Shown here in pieces: positions 49,745 to 57,792 of a DNA stretch of 64,000 nt. The notes beneath the pieces are model-generated. The model was not told the DNA's origin. It saw only the letters and a program-made list of their open reading frames with translations, and searched no databases. Positions within the stretch are counted from its first letter, which is position 1, and every line of letters starts with the position of its first letter. Source of the DNA: Aestuariibius violaceus (lineage in GTDB: Bacteria; Pseudomonadota; Alphaproteobacteria; Rhodobacterales; Rhodobacteraceae); assembly GCF_040779325.2 (NCBI RefSeq), contig NZ_JBFONT020000003.1, positions 62,001 to 126,000 of the forward strand, read 5' to 3'. The position numbers and the translations under genes were made by a program.

Positions 49745-51073
49745 TCAGGCGAAGCGGGGATCGTAGGGGTAGGACGAGAGCATCTGGGCCCCGGTTTCGG
49801 TGATGAGCACCTGTTCTTCCAGCTTGATCGAGAAGTCGGCGCCTTCTTCCGAGACGAGCGCCTCGGGACAGAGGCACATGCCTTCGGTGATCTCGTGATC
49901 GAAGGCGCCGGGGACCATCTGATCAGGGTATGCGACGAGGGGCCATTCGTCACAAAGGCCAACGCCGTGGGCCAGGCAGCCGTATTTCTGCTTTTGGAAC
50001 GTGTCGTGAAGGCGGTGGGCTGTGCGGGAGTAGTCCTCGATATTCAAACCGGGGCGGAGGAGTTTCGTATTGGTATCAATATGTTCGACGGCATGTCTGT
50101 GGGCTTCGGCCATGCGCTTGGGCGCCGGATCGTCGCCCAGCCACCAGGTGCGGGAGATGTCGCAGCAGATGCCGTAGGGGCCGATGAGGTCGGTATCGAA
50201 GGACAAGATCTCGTTTTGGTTAACGGTGCGCGGCCCGCATTCCTGGAACCACGGATTGGTGCGCGGCCCGGAGGTGAGGAGCCGCGTTTCGATCCATTCG
50301 CCGCCGCGGCGGATATTCTCGGCGTGGAGGACCGCCCAGATGTCGTTTTCCGTGGCCCGGCCGGTATTGGCGCGGGCGAACTCCTCCATCACCGCCATCG
50401 CCGCCTCGCAGGCATGGACGGCGCAGCGCATGGCCTTGACCTCTTCCGCGTTCTTCACCGATCGGGCGCGTTCGGTAAGCTCTTCGCCCGGACGCACGTC
50501 GAAGCCGCGCGCCTCTAATGCCCGCATGGTATGAATCATCGGTTTATCGACCGCGAGGCGGGTGTTGCGGGGGGCGTGGGTGGCGAGCAGGTCGGCGATT
50601 TCGGCGGCCAGAAGGGCGGCGGCGTCGCCGATCCGGTCGCCCCGGTCGAAATAGAAGATGTCGGCGCCGGAGCGCGCTTCGCGCACCAACGGGTTGAAAT
50701 TGCTCAGGAACGGGGCGTTCTTGTAGTCCCACATCACCATGTAGCCGTCGGCGCAGAGGAGGACCGCCCGGAAGGGGTTGTGGGTGTTCCAGAGCTGCAT
50801 GTTGGTGGAATCGGTCGCGTATCGGATGTTGAGCGGATCGAAGAGGAGGAGGCCCGCATAGTCGCGGGCGGCGATGTGATCGGTGAGCCGCCGCCAGCGG
50901 AGTTCGCGCATCTTCGGCAGGTCGGGCAGGGCGAGGCCGGCGGCGCGCCATTCCGCGAAGGCGAGCGCGGTGGGGCCGATTTCGACGCGATTTCCGTCGT
51001 TTAGCGTCTGGTCGCCGAGGGTGTTGCCCTGGCCCGGATCGATCTTGCGGCGGTCGCGGTAATGGGTGTTCAT
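49745..51073 (-). CDS. dddP: Dimethylsulfoniopropionate (DMSP) lyase DddP
   Basis: 442-residue member of the M24 peptidase fold that cleaves DMSP to dimethyl sulfide and acrylate. The start MNTHYRDRRKIDPGQGNTLG, the DPLNIRYATDSTNMQLWNTHNPFRA stretch and KQKYGCLAHGVGLCDEWPLVAYPD are as in characterised roseobacter DddP. All metal and catalytic residues are present: Asp293, Asp295, Asp305, His369, Glu404 and Glu419 as metal ligands and Asp375 as catalytic aspartate, each two residues lower than in the Ruegeria lacuscaerulensis enzyme. The gene stands alone on its strand and is divergent from the DUF3445 gene. Confidence 0.95.
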   Translation of the reverse strand: MNTHYRDRRKIDPGQGNTLGDQTLNDGNRVEIGPTALAFAEWRAAGLALPDLPKMRELRWRRLTDHIAARDYAGLLLFDPLNIRYATDSTNMQLWNTHNPFRAVLLCADGYMVMWDYKNAPFLSNFNPLVREARSGADIFYFDRGDRIGDAAALLAAEIADLLATHAPRNTRLAVDKPMIHTMRALEARGFDVRPGEELTERARSVKNAEEVKAMRCAVHACEAAMAVMEEFARANTGRATENDIWAVLHAENIRRGGEWIETRLLTSGPRTNPWFQECGPRTVNQNEILSFDTDLIGPYGICCDISRTWWLGDDPAPKRMAEAHRHAVEHIDTNTKLLRPGLNIEDYSRTAHRLHDTFQKQKYGCLAHGVGLCDEWPLVAYPDQMVPGAFDHEITEGMCLCPEALVSEEGADFSIKLEEQVLITETGAQMLSSYPYDPRFA

Positions 51074-51121
51074 GCGATGAGTTTTTGGGAAGGGCAGCGT
51101 GATGTCCGGTCTGTTTGCGAC

Positions 51122-51877
51122 ATGAAAATCGCCATGAGCCGCGGGTTGAGTTACGAGCCGGAGGAGATCAGGGCGCGCGGGCTGCCCGGTGTGCGGCCTG
51201 TCGGTGACGGGCCGTGGCTGCTGGTGCGGGACGATTACCCGGCGCAGATGGCCGAGCGGGAACGGCTGCTGGCGGGGCGGCGGGACGATGTTCTGGCACT
51301 GCTGCCGGAGGGGTGTGCCGCGGCGGGAGAGCTGCTGGAGCAGGTGGTGGGCGTGCTGCCCACTGTCGGGTTTTCTTCTGTAGCCAGCGGGATACGCTGC
51401 CCGGACGGACGGGTCGTCGCCCTGGACCGGGGGGATCCGCTGGGCGTGCTGGGGCGGCTTCTGCAGGCCGATTTCTGCCTTTTGCAGAAGCAGGGGGAGG
51501 AGCATGTGCTGGTGGGGGCGGTGCTGTGCTTTCCGTCGCATTGGACGCTGGCGGAGAAGCTGGGCAAGCCCTTGATGCGCATTCATAAACCGGTGCCGGA
51601 CTACCGGCCCGCGGGGCACCGGGTGCAGCGGCTATTCGACGGGGTGCAGGCGGGGCGGCCGTTGTGGCGGGCGAACCTATTGGGAGATGAGAGCGATGCG
51701 CTGTTTCAGCCCCTGTCGGAGGCGATGCCGCGGGATCAGAGGGTTCGTGAGGTCAACTTCATACGGTCCGAGCGGCAGGTGATCTGGCGCCTGCCGGAGA
51801 GCCGGGACGTGGTTTTTGCCATCGAGACTTCGGTCTGGCCGCTGGGCGCGCCGCCACAGGTTCTGCCGATATCTTAA
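51122..51877 (+). CDS. DUF3445 protein (haem-dependent oxidative N-demethylase-like)
   Basis: 251-residue protein of the DUF3445 family, whose studied members bind haem and oxidatively N-demethylate dimethylamine or related amines. Family features: PWLLVRDDYPAQMAERERLLAGRRDDVLALLPEG, FCLLQKQGEEHVLVGAVLCFPSHWTLAEKLGKPLMRIHKPVPDY (about 130-170), where the CFPSHW segment is the hallmark, and LWRANLLGDESDALFQP. ATG codons at 51062, 51077, 51122 and 51134 are all possible; 51122 gives an N-terminus near the family's and does not overlap dddP. Divergent from dddP, with a 48-base gap. Confidence 0.85.
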   Translation: MKIAMSRGLSYEPEEIRARGLPGVRPVGDGPWLLVRDDYPAQMAERERLLAGRRDDVLALLPEGCAAAGELLEQVVGVLPTVGFSSVASGIRCPDGRVVALDRGDPLGVLGRLLQADFCLLQKQGEEHVLVGAVLCFPSHWTLAEKLGKPLMRIHKPVPDYRPAGHRVQRLFDGVQAGRPLWRANLLGDESDALFQPLSEAMPRDQRVREVNFIRSERQVIWRLPESRDVVFAIETSVWPLGAPPQVLPIS

Positions 51878-52116
51878 CGGCGCGTGCTGCGGGGATTTCG
51901 GGGCGTGCGCTGCAGATGGGCGAATCGCAGGTTAATCCTATGGTTTTCAGAGGCAGGCGGGCTGTCGGCGTTCGGTCGGCATCGCGTCGGCATCTTGTCG
52001 GACATCTTTGCGCAACATCGCCCCGGTAACGGAGCGTGCGGTGCCGGGCCGCGCAACGGGCGGGGACAGTTAAGGGCTTTCGCTGACTTCAGGAGGTTTG
52101 GCGAAACAATCGCCAA
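51878..52116 (+). other. Gap without a supported gene
   Basis: About 240 bases between the DUF3445 gene and the small reverse-strand gene. Open frames have poor codon use, and I see no hairpin or repeat of note. Confidence 0.5.
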
Positions 52117-52467
52117 TCAGGCCCGGAGACCCGAGAGGAGGCCCATCAGCAGGACAAGCCCCGCCATCGTCACGAGGACGATCCGGCCGGCCCGGAACTT
52201 CCAGATCCAGCCGATCAGTGTGAAGATCGTGAACTGGTAACGCTGCTTGTTCTGAAACTGGAGCTCACGCTGGCGCTGCCAGTCCTGGTATTTGAGGTCG
52301 AGGCGGTCGGCGATGTCGTCGGCACGTTCCGACTGGTAGGGGGCCCGGGCGCGCGCGCCCTCATTGTGCCAGGGGAAGCTGGCCGCGCCGTCGCTGGCTT
52401 CGGCGGGCTTGCCTGGCCCATCGAGGCGGGGGGCGGGCTCTGTCAAGGCGAGGGGCACTTTGGTCAT
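52117..52467 (-). CDS. Small hypothetical protein with C-terminal membrane helix
   Basis: 116-residue protein. The first half is polar and proline-rich; about residues 45-72 are highly charged and helical (ADDIADRLDLKYQDWQRQRELQFQNKQRYQF), and the end is hydrophobic: FTIFTLIGWIWKF, then IVLVTMAGLVLLMGLLSGL. This looks like a tail-anchored or two-helix hairpin protein. No family is recognised and no strong ribosome site is seen before ATG 52467. The orderly charge pattern supports a real gene, but this is not certain. Confidence 0.55.
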   Translation of the reverse strand: MTKVPLALTEPAPRLDGPGKPAEASDGAASFPWHNEGARARAPYQSERADDIADRLDLKYQDWQRQRELQFQNKQRYQFTIFTLIGWIWKFRAGRIVLVTMAGLVLLMGLLSGLRA

Positions 52468-52518
52468 GCGACAAGGCTTGACCGGTCGGTGGGGCAGGAT
52501 TGGGGCGTTTGAGAGGCG

Positions 52519-53559
52519 TTATTCGCCTGTTGTAGAGTTCGCCCGCGCAGATCCCCGGTTGAGCGCGCCGCCGCCGCCGAAGGCGCTCCGGTCGCCGACG
52601 GTCGTCAGGCGGTTGGGGCCTGCGGGGCCGCTTGCGGCCAGCCTCTCGCGATGCCAGGCGGTGACTGTCTTCACCCAGTCGCGGGGGATGTAGTGGCCGC
52701 CGTCGTGCAACGCTATGGCATAGCTTTGACCTGCGATGCAGCCGGTCCAGCGTGTGATGTCGAGCCCGGACTCGGTCGCGCTGTCGGTTGAGCGGCAGCC
52801 GCGGCCGTCAAGGATCGTCTGCACGCTGTCCTCGACACCTGCGGTGCCACGGATCCGGCTGGCGGCGGCGCCAGAATAGGGGACGACGCGATCGTTGCGG
52901 CCGTGCGTGTGGAACAGGTGGAATGCATGGCGGCTGTTCTGGCAGACACGGAGCGTGTCGCTGCGGCTGCGGCTGCGGACCTGTTCGTCGGCGGGCGATA
53001 GGGTGCCTGCGACGGGCGCGAAGTGACGCAGCCGCCGGTCGGTGTCGGAGCAGGCGAGGTACCAGGCGAATTCACCACCGTCCGAGAGGCCAGCGGTCAG
53101 GATGCGGCTTTCGTCGATCGGGAAAGTGAAGGCGACGTCGTTCAAAACCTCGCGGACGAAATTGCTGTCGTTGCGGGTTTCGCCTTCGTTGCCTTCTGCC
53201 CAGCCGAGCGTTCGGATCGGACGGAAATTGTCGGTCTGGTCGAGGAAATCGGACATCTGCCCGGTGGGGGCGATGACGGCATAGCCTTCGTCGATTGCTG
53301 GCCAGACCAGGATGTTGTCGAAGGTGGTCATCACCCGTTCGCCCGACCCGCCGGTGCCGTGGAAATAGAGGATGGCGGGGAAGGGACCTTCGCCCTGGGG
53401 CAGGATGATATGGTACTGGCCGTTCGGCGTGAGGCAGGGCCGGTCGACGCCGCCGCAGCGGTGGTAGGGCGTGGCGTCGATCTGGGGGAGGGACTGCGCG
53501 TGGAGCGCCGTGGCCATGAGCGTGACGAGGGTGATGGCGATGGCTTTGAGCAAAGGCAT
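52519..53559 (-). CDS. Secreted esterase, LpqC/PHB-depolymerase-like
   Basis: 346-residue alpha/beta-hydrolase with a signal peptide (MPLLKAIAITLVTLMATALHA). GQYHIILPQGEGPFPAILYFHGTGGSGERVM gives the oxyanion-hole HGTGGSG, GYAVIAPTGQ follows, and ILTAGLSDGGEFAWYLACSD gives the nucleophile in GLSDGG. HGRNDRVVPYSG gives the acid, and ALHDGGHYIPRDW the catalytic histidine. It belongs to the LpqC/PHB depolymerase-type esterases, which include feruloyl esterases; the substrate is unknown. The tail after about residue 315 is glycine-rich and lacks homology. Confidence 0.87.
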   Translation of the reverse strand: MPLLKAIAITLVTLMATALHAQSLPQIDATPYHRCGGVDRPCLTPNGQYHIILPQGEGPFPAILYFHGTGGSGERVMTTFDNILVWPAIDEGYAVIAPTGQMSDFLDQTDNFRPIRTLGWAEGNEGETRNDSNFVREVLNDVAFTFPIDESRILTAGLSDGGEFAWYLACSDTDRRLRHFAPVAGTLSPADEQVRSRSRSDTLRVCQNSRHAFHLFHTHGRNDRVVPYSGAAASRIRGTAGVEDSVQTILDGRGCRSTDSATESGLDITRWTGCIAGQSYAIALHDGGHYIPRDWVKTVTAWHRERLAASGPAGPNRLTTVGDRSAFGGGGALNRGSARANSTTGE

Positions 53560-53950
53560 GGATCTGTCTGGGTCGCTGGAAATGGGTCTGCGGGAGAATT
53601 TGCCGAGCGATGTGGCGATTTTAAGACTTCGGATCAGGTTTTGGACGGTTGCCTGTGCGGGCGGGCGGTCGGCGTCACACGAGGTCGCCCTGATGCACGA
53701 CGGGAGCCGGGTCAGCGGCGGCCCGTGGGATGGCGCTGCGACGGCTGAGCGGAGCGCTTTTATGGTGCCGTGTTCGTCTTCCCTCGGAGGTCAGCGCGCG
53801 GGTGGCAAAGCGCCAGCCCGCGTTCGTCGGGCGAAAGGTCCACTGGACCTTTCGCTGATCCTCCTCACCAGGCCGCCGCTGGCCCGGCGCCTTCGGCTTG
53901 AGTCCGGGCCAGTCAGCGCTCTGCGACCAGCAGTAATGCGCTGATGCTTC
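53560..53950 (+). other. Gene-free region with a cluster of inverted repeats
   Basis: No supported gene. Three inverted repeats follow one another: GCGAAAGGTCCA/TGGACCTTTCGC (53831-53855, one-base spacer), CTGGCCCGG/CCGGGCCAG (53879-53912) and TCAGCGC/GCGCTGA (53913-53944). They lie just downstream of glnA and its terminator, read in the glnA direction. Confidence 0.6.
53831..53944. repeat. Cluster of three inverted repeats
   Basis: The first is a 25-base near-palindrome with perfect 12-base arms around one C. The second has nine-base and the third seven-base perfect arms. Close packing of such repeats between genes is typical of palindromic intergenic elements (REP- or MITE-like), but no other copy occurs in this window. 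Confidence 0.5.
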
Positions 53951-53981
53951 AAAGCAAAAGAGCGCCCCGTGGGGCGCTCTT
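53951..53981 (-). terminator. Intrinsic terminator of glnA
   Basis: On the reverse strand AGAGCGCCCC-AC-GGGGCGCTCT followed by TTTGCTTT; the 11-base stem spans 53958-53981. It starts 22 bases after the glnA stop. Confidence 0.88.
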
Positions 53982-54003
53982 GTTGTGTCGTAGATCCCTT
54001 GGA

Positions 54004-55410
54004 TCAGCAGCTGTAGTAGAGCTTGAATTCCATCGGGTGAGGCGTGTGCTCGTAGGCGTAGACCTCTTCCCACTTGAGCTCCATGTAGCCGTCGAGCTGG
54101 TCGCGGGTGAAGACGTCGCCCTTGAGCAGGAACTCGTGATCAGCTTCCAGTTCGTCCAGCGCTTCGCGGAGCGAGGCGCAGACGGTCGGGATGTTGGCCA
54201 GCTCTTCCGGCGGCAGGTCGTAGAGATCCTTGTCGGAGGCTTCGCCCGGGTCGATCTTGTTCGCGATGCCGTCGAGGCCCGCCATCAGGAGCGCCGCGAA
54301 GGCGAGGTACGGGTTGGCCGACGGGTCGGGGAAGCGGCATTCGACGCGCTTGGCCTTGGGGCTTTCGGCCCACGGGATCCGCACGGAGGCCGAACGGTTG
54401 CGCGCGGAATAGGCGCGCAGCACCGGTGCCTCGAAGCCCGGGATCAGGCGCTTGTAGCTGTTGGTCGACGGGTTGGTGAAGGCGTTGAGCGCCTTGGCGT
54501 GCTTGAGGATGCCGCCGATATACCAGAGCGCCTCCTGGCTGAGATCGGCGTATTTGTCGCCCGCGAAGAGGGGGCTGCCGTCTTTCCAGATCGACATGTT
54601 GACGTGCATCCCGGTGCCGTTGTCGCCCGCGATGGGCTTGGGCATGAAGGTCGCCGATTTGCCGTAGGCCTGGGCCACGTTGTGGATGACGTATTTGTAT
54701 TTCTGCAGCTCGTCGGCCTGGGTCAGCAGGCTGTCGAAGATCAGGCCCAGCTCGTGCTGGCAGGACGCCACCTCGTGGTGGTGCTTGTCGACCTTCATGC
54801 CCATGCGCTTCATCGTCGACAGCATTTCGGACCGGATGTCCTGGCCGTCATCGACGGGGGCCACGGGGAAGTAGCCGCCCTTGACGCCCGGGCGGTGGCC
54901 CATATTGCCCATCTCGTAATCGGTGTCGGAGTTCCACGCGCCATCGAGCGCGTCGACCTCGTAGGAGACCTTCTGCATCGAGACCGAGAACTTGACGTTG
55001 TCGAAGAGGAAGAATTCCGCTTCGGGGCCGAAATAGGCGGTGTCGCCGATGCCGGAGGATTTCAGGTAGGCCTCGGCCTTGGCGGCGGTGGAGCGGGGGT
55101 CGCGGTCATAGGCCTCGCCCGTGTCGGGTTCGACGACCGAGCAATGCACGCAAAGCGTTTTCTCGGCGTAGAACGGGTCCATGTAGGCGCTGTCGGTATC
55201 CGGCATCAGCTTCATGTCGGACTGGTCGATCGACTTCCATCCGGCGATCGACGAGCCGTCGAACATGAAGCCTTCTTCGAGGAAGTCTTCGTCCACCTGA
55301 TCGGACATCACTGTCACGTGCTGCAGCTTGCCGCGCGGATCGGTGAAGCGGATGTCGACGTAATCGACCTCCTCGTCCTTGATGGTCTTGAGAACGTCCT
55401 TGTTGCTCAT
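54004..55410 (-). CDS. glnA: Glutamine synthetase type I
   Basis: 468-residue glutamine synthetase, which makes glutamine from glutamate, ammonia and ATP as a dodecamer. Motifs: MFDGSSIAGWKSIDQSDMKLMPD near residue 50, EAEFFLFD, KPIAGDNGTGMHVNMSIWKDG near 262 (ATP/metal loop), NRSASVRIPW near 340, and KDLYDLPPEE, whose tyrosine near 395 is the adenylylation site. Length is normal. glnB lies directly upstream (39 bases), so the order is glnB-glnA, and a strong terminator follows. Regulation through PII and adenylylation is expected. Confidence 0.97.
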   Translation of the reverse strand: MSNKDVLKTIKDEEVDYVDIRFTDPRGKLQHVTVMSDQVDEDFLEEGFMFDGSSIAGWKSIDQSDMKLMPDTDSAYMDPFYAEKTLCVHCSVVEPDTGEAYDRDPRSTAAKAEAYLKSSGIGDTAYFGPEAEFFLFDNVKFSVSMQKVSYEVDALDGAWNSDTDYEMGNMGHRPGVKGGYFPVAPVDDGQDIRSEMLSTMKRMGMKVDKHHHEVASCQHELGLIFDSLLTQADELQKYKYVIHNVAQAYGKSATFMPKPIAGDNGTGMHVNMSIWKDGSPLFAGDKYADLSQEALWYIGGILKHAKALNAFTNPSTNSYKRLIPGFEAPVLRAYSARNRSASVRIPWAESPKAKRVECRFPDPSANPYLAFAALLMAGLDGIANKIDPGEASDKDLYDLPPEELANIPTVCASLREALDELEADHEFLLKGDVFTRDQLDGYMELKWEEVYAYEHTPHPMEFKLYYSC

Positions 55411-55449
55411 AGTCTTCCCCTTGATTGGACTTTGGTACTCGGGATGGAA

Positions 55450-55788
55450 TTAGAGGGCGTCTTCGCCGGTTTCCCCGGTGCGGATCCGGATCGCCTGGGC
55501 GACGTCGGAGACGAAGATCTTGCCGTCGCCGATCTTGTCGGTCTTGGCGGCTTCGATGATCGCGGCGACGGCGGTTTCGACCTGATCGTCGCCGACGACC
55601 GTCTCGATCTTCACCTTGGGCAGGAAGTCGACGACGTATTCGGCGCCGCGGTAGAGCTCGGTATGGCCCTTTTGGCGACCGAAGCCCTTCACCTCGAGGA
55701 CGGAGAGGCCCTGGATGCCGACCTCCTGCAGGGCTTCCTTCACTTCGTCGAGCTTGAACGGCTTGATGATGGCCTCGATTTTTTTCAT
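55450..55788 (-). CDS. glnB: Nitrogen regulatory protein P-II
   Basis: 112-residue PII signalling protein. MKKIEAIIKPFKLDEVKEALQEVGIQGLSVLEVKGFGRQKGHTELYRGAEY holds the T-loop with Tyr51 for uridylylation; VGDDQVETAVAAIIEAAKTDKIGDGKIFVSDVAQAIRIRTGETGEDAL has the B-loop and C-loop. It senses 2-oxoglutarate and ATP/ADP and adjusts glutamine synthetase and NtrB activity. The start MKKIEAIIKP at 55788 is the family start; the open frame runs further upstream without homology. glnA follows in the same operon. Confidence 0.96.
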   Translation of the reverse strand: MKKIEAIIKPFKLDEVKEALQEVGIQGLSVLEVKGFGRQKGHTELYRGAEYVVDFLPKVKIETVVGDDQVETAVAAIIEAAKTDKIGDGKIFVSDVAQAIRIRTGETGEDAL

Positions 55789-55961
55789 GCCGACTCCCTC
55801 TGGCATAGGCTTGGCGGTGGTGAGACCATGGCGCAGGGGCAGCCTCAATCATAGCCCTCTGCGGATGCCATGGGCGGCGGCGGCTTTCCAGAGGGTGCGC
55901 CCAGAGAATGTGCGTCGTGCCCGATTTTTGGGCGGAATGCGAAACGGAGGATGCCTGAGAG

Positions 55962-57677
55962 ATGACCGAACTGCTGACCGCTGCCCAAATGCGCGCCATC
56001 GAGGAGGCGGCGATCGCGTCCGGCGCGGTGACCGGGCTGGAGCTGATGGAGCGGGCGGGGCGCGGCGTGGTGGAGGCCATTGTCGAGGAATGGCCGGAGC
56101 TGGGCCCGGGCTGCCGGGCGGTGGTGCTGTCCGGGCCGGGGAACAATGGCGGCGACGGCTTCGTGGTGGCCCGCCTGCTGTGGGAGGCCGGGTGGGACGT
56201 GGAGGTGTTTCTCTACGGGGATGCTTCGAGGCTGCCGGCGGATGCGCGGGTGAATTATGAGCGGTGGTGCGAGAGGGGGGAGGTCGTGGCATTGAGCGAC
56301 GAGACGCTCTTTCGATCGCGCGCGAATACAAGTGCCGACGATCGGGAATGCATCGTCATCGATGCCCTTTTCGGGACGGGTTTAAGCCGCCCGCTTGATC
56401 GTGATGTCGGAATGCACCTGTCCGGTACTCGTTCAACTGGCAGTTTTGCTTTCATGAAGTTGGTGGCGGTGGATTGTCCGTCCGGCGTTTGCATCGATAG
56501 CGGAAGGGTTCTGGGTCAGCAGAACGTGCCGACCGCGACGGATCTCTGCGTTACATTTCATCGAGCGAAGATCGGACATTATGTAACGCCGCTCGTCGAT
56601 GCGATTAGCAAACTGGTGATTGTGGATATCGGGCTCGAGGAGGACTTTTCTTCGAAGATTTCTCGAATTGGCGAGGGCTTTGGGAGTATGTTTGAGATTG
56701 CCGCGCAAGGGGGTGCCGGTGCGATCCGCGAAGAGGCGCTCTCGGAAGCCATGCACGGTGCGTACGAAACGCTTGCCGAGCGGGATGGGGCGGTGAGGCT
56801 TCTCGAGGCGTGGTTTCCGGACGAACTGGGCAAAGCGGCGGCGATCGGAGGTCACAAATACGCGCACGGCCACGCTCTGATCCACTCCGGCGGCGTTGGC
56901 CGGGGCGGGGCGGCGCGGATGGCGGCGCGGGGGGCTTTGCGGATCGGGGCGGGGCTCGTGACCGTGGGGTGCCCGCCGGGGGCGTTGCAGGAGAATGCGG
57001 GGGCGCTCGATGCGGTGATGCTGCGGAGTGTGGCGGATGGCGAGGCTCTGCGGGAGATGCTCGGGGACGCGCGGATCAGTGCGATCGGGATCGGGCCGGG
57101 GCTGGGGACCGGGGCGCGGGAAGCGGGGCTGGTGCGGGCGGTGCTGGACGCGTCAGCGGACGCTAAGCGCGGCGTTGTGCTGGATGCGGATGCTTTGACG
57201 CTGGTGGCGCAGGACGAGTCGCTCTTCGATCTTTGCAGATCTCATCGCTCGGTCGTTATGACGCCGCATGCGGGGGAGTTTGCGCGGCTGTTTCCGGACA
57301 TAGCGAAGAGGCTGGAGGAACAGCCGATGAGCGGCCCCGCCTATTCCAAGGTCGATGCGGCGCGGGAGGCGGCGGCGCGGGCGGGGTGCGTCGTGCTGTT
57401 CAAGGGGCCGGACACGGTGATCGCTTCGCCCGAGGGGCACTGTTCGGTCAATTCGGCGGCGTATGACCGGGCGGCGCCCTGGCTCGCCACCGCCGGATCG
57501 GGGGATGTGCTGACGGGGTTCATCGCGGGACTTCTGGCGCGGGGCTTTGGCCCGATGCAGGCGGCGGAGACGGCCGCCTGGTTGCATGTGGAATGTGCGC
57601 TGTCCTTCGGGCCGGGGCTGATCGCGGAGGATCTGCCGGAAGAGTTGCCGACGATGTTTCGGGCGCTTGGAGTCTGA
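55962..57677 (+). CDS. nnr: Bifunctional NAD(P)H-hydrate epimerase / dehydratase
   Basis: 571-residue repair enzyme for hydrated NAD(P)H. The N-terminal epimerase (YjeF_N) covers about residues 1-215: LLTAAQMRAIEEAAIASGAVTGLELMERAGRGV, VVLSGPGNNGGDGFVVARLL, DALFGTGLSRPL and VAVDCPSGVCIDSG. The C-terminal dehydratase covers about 270-560 with MTPHAGEFARLF near 436, VLFKGPDTVIASPEG and LATAGSGDVLTGFIAGLLARG. The ATG follows CGGAGGATG. Between about 56270 and 56860, third-base GC drops clearly compared with both ends, so the gene looks mosaic. Confidence 0.93.
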   Translation: MTELLTAAQMRAIEEAAIASGAVTGLELMERAGRGVVEAIVEEWPELGPGCRAVVLSGPGNNGGDGFVVARLLWEAGWDVEVFLYGDASRLPADARVNYERWCERGEVVALSDETLFRSRANTSADDRECIVIDALFGTGLSRPLDRDVGMHLSGTRSTGSFAFMKLVAVDCPSGVCIDSGRVLGQQNVPTATDLCVTFHRAKIGHYVTPLVDAISKLVIVDIGLEEDFSSKISRIGEGFGSMFEIAAQGGAGAIREEALSEAMHGAYETLAERDGAVRLLEAWFPDELGKAAAIGGHKYAHGHALIHSGGVGRGGAARMAARGALRIGAGLVTVGCPPGALQENAGALDAVMLRSVADGEALREMLGDARISAIGIGPGLGTGAREAGLVRAVLDASADAKRGVVLDADALTLVAQDESLFDLCRSHRSVVMTPHAGEFARLFPDIAKRLEEQPMSGPAYSKVDAAREAAARAGCVVLFKGPDTVIASPEGHCSVNSAAYDRAAPWLATAGSGDVLTGFIAGLLARGFGPMQAAETAAWLHVECALSFGPGLIAEDLPEELPTMFRALGV

Positions 57678-57710
57678 GGGCTCTGCCCTCGCCGCCTTTG
57701 GCGGCTCACC

Positions 57711-57738
57711 CGAGGTATTTTCGGCAAGATGAGGATGG
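57711..57738 (+). repeat. Dispersed intergenic repeat, copy 5 (diverged)
   Basis: CGAGGTATTTTCGGCAAGAT then GAGGATGG; the same layout as the other copies, with several changes. It lies between nnr and fabD. Confidence 0.55.
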
Positions 57739-57792
57739 CTTGTGGGCCTGTGGGCTTGCCGGTAGGTGTTCGGGCAAACGGGAGGGATCGTC

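Noticed and set aside
53675..54073. 132-codon reverse frame in the glnA downstream region
   Set aside because: It passes through the glnA terminator and three inverted repeats, and it has no known motif.
53944..55854. Long open frame (over 600 codons) on the strand opposite glnA and glnB
   Set aside because: It is an antisense shadow caused by high third-base GC; glnA and glnB are certain.
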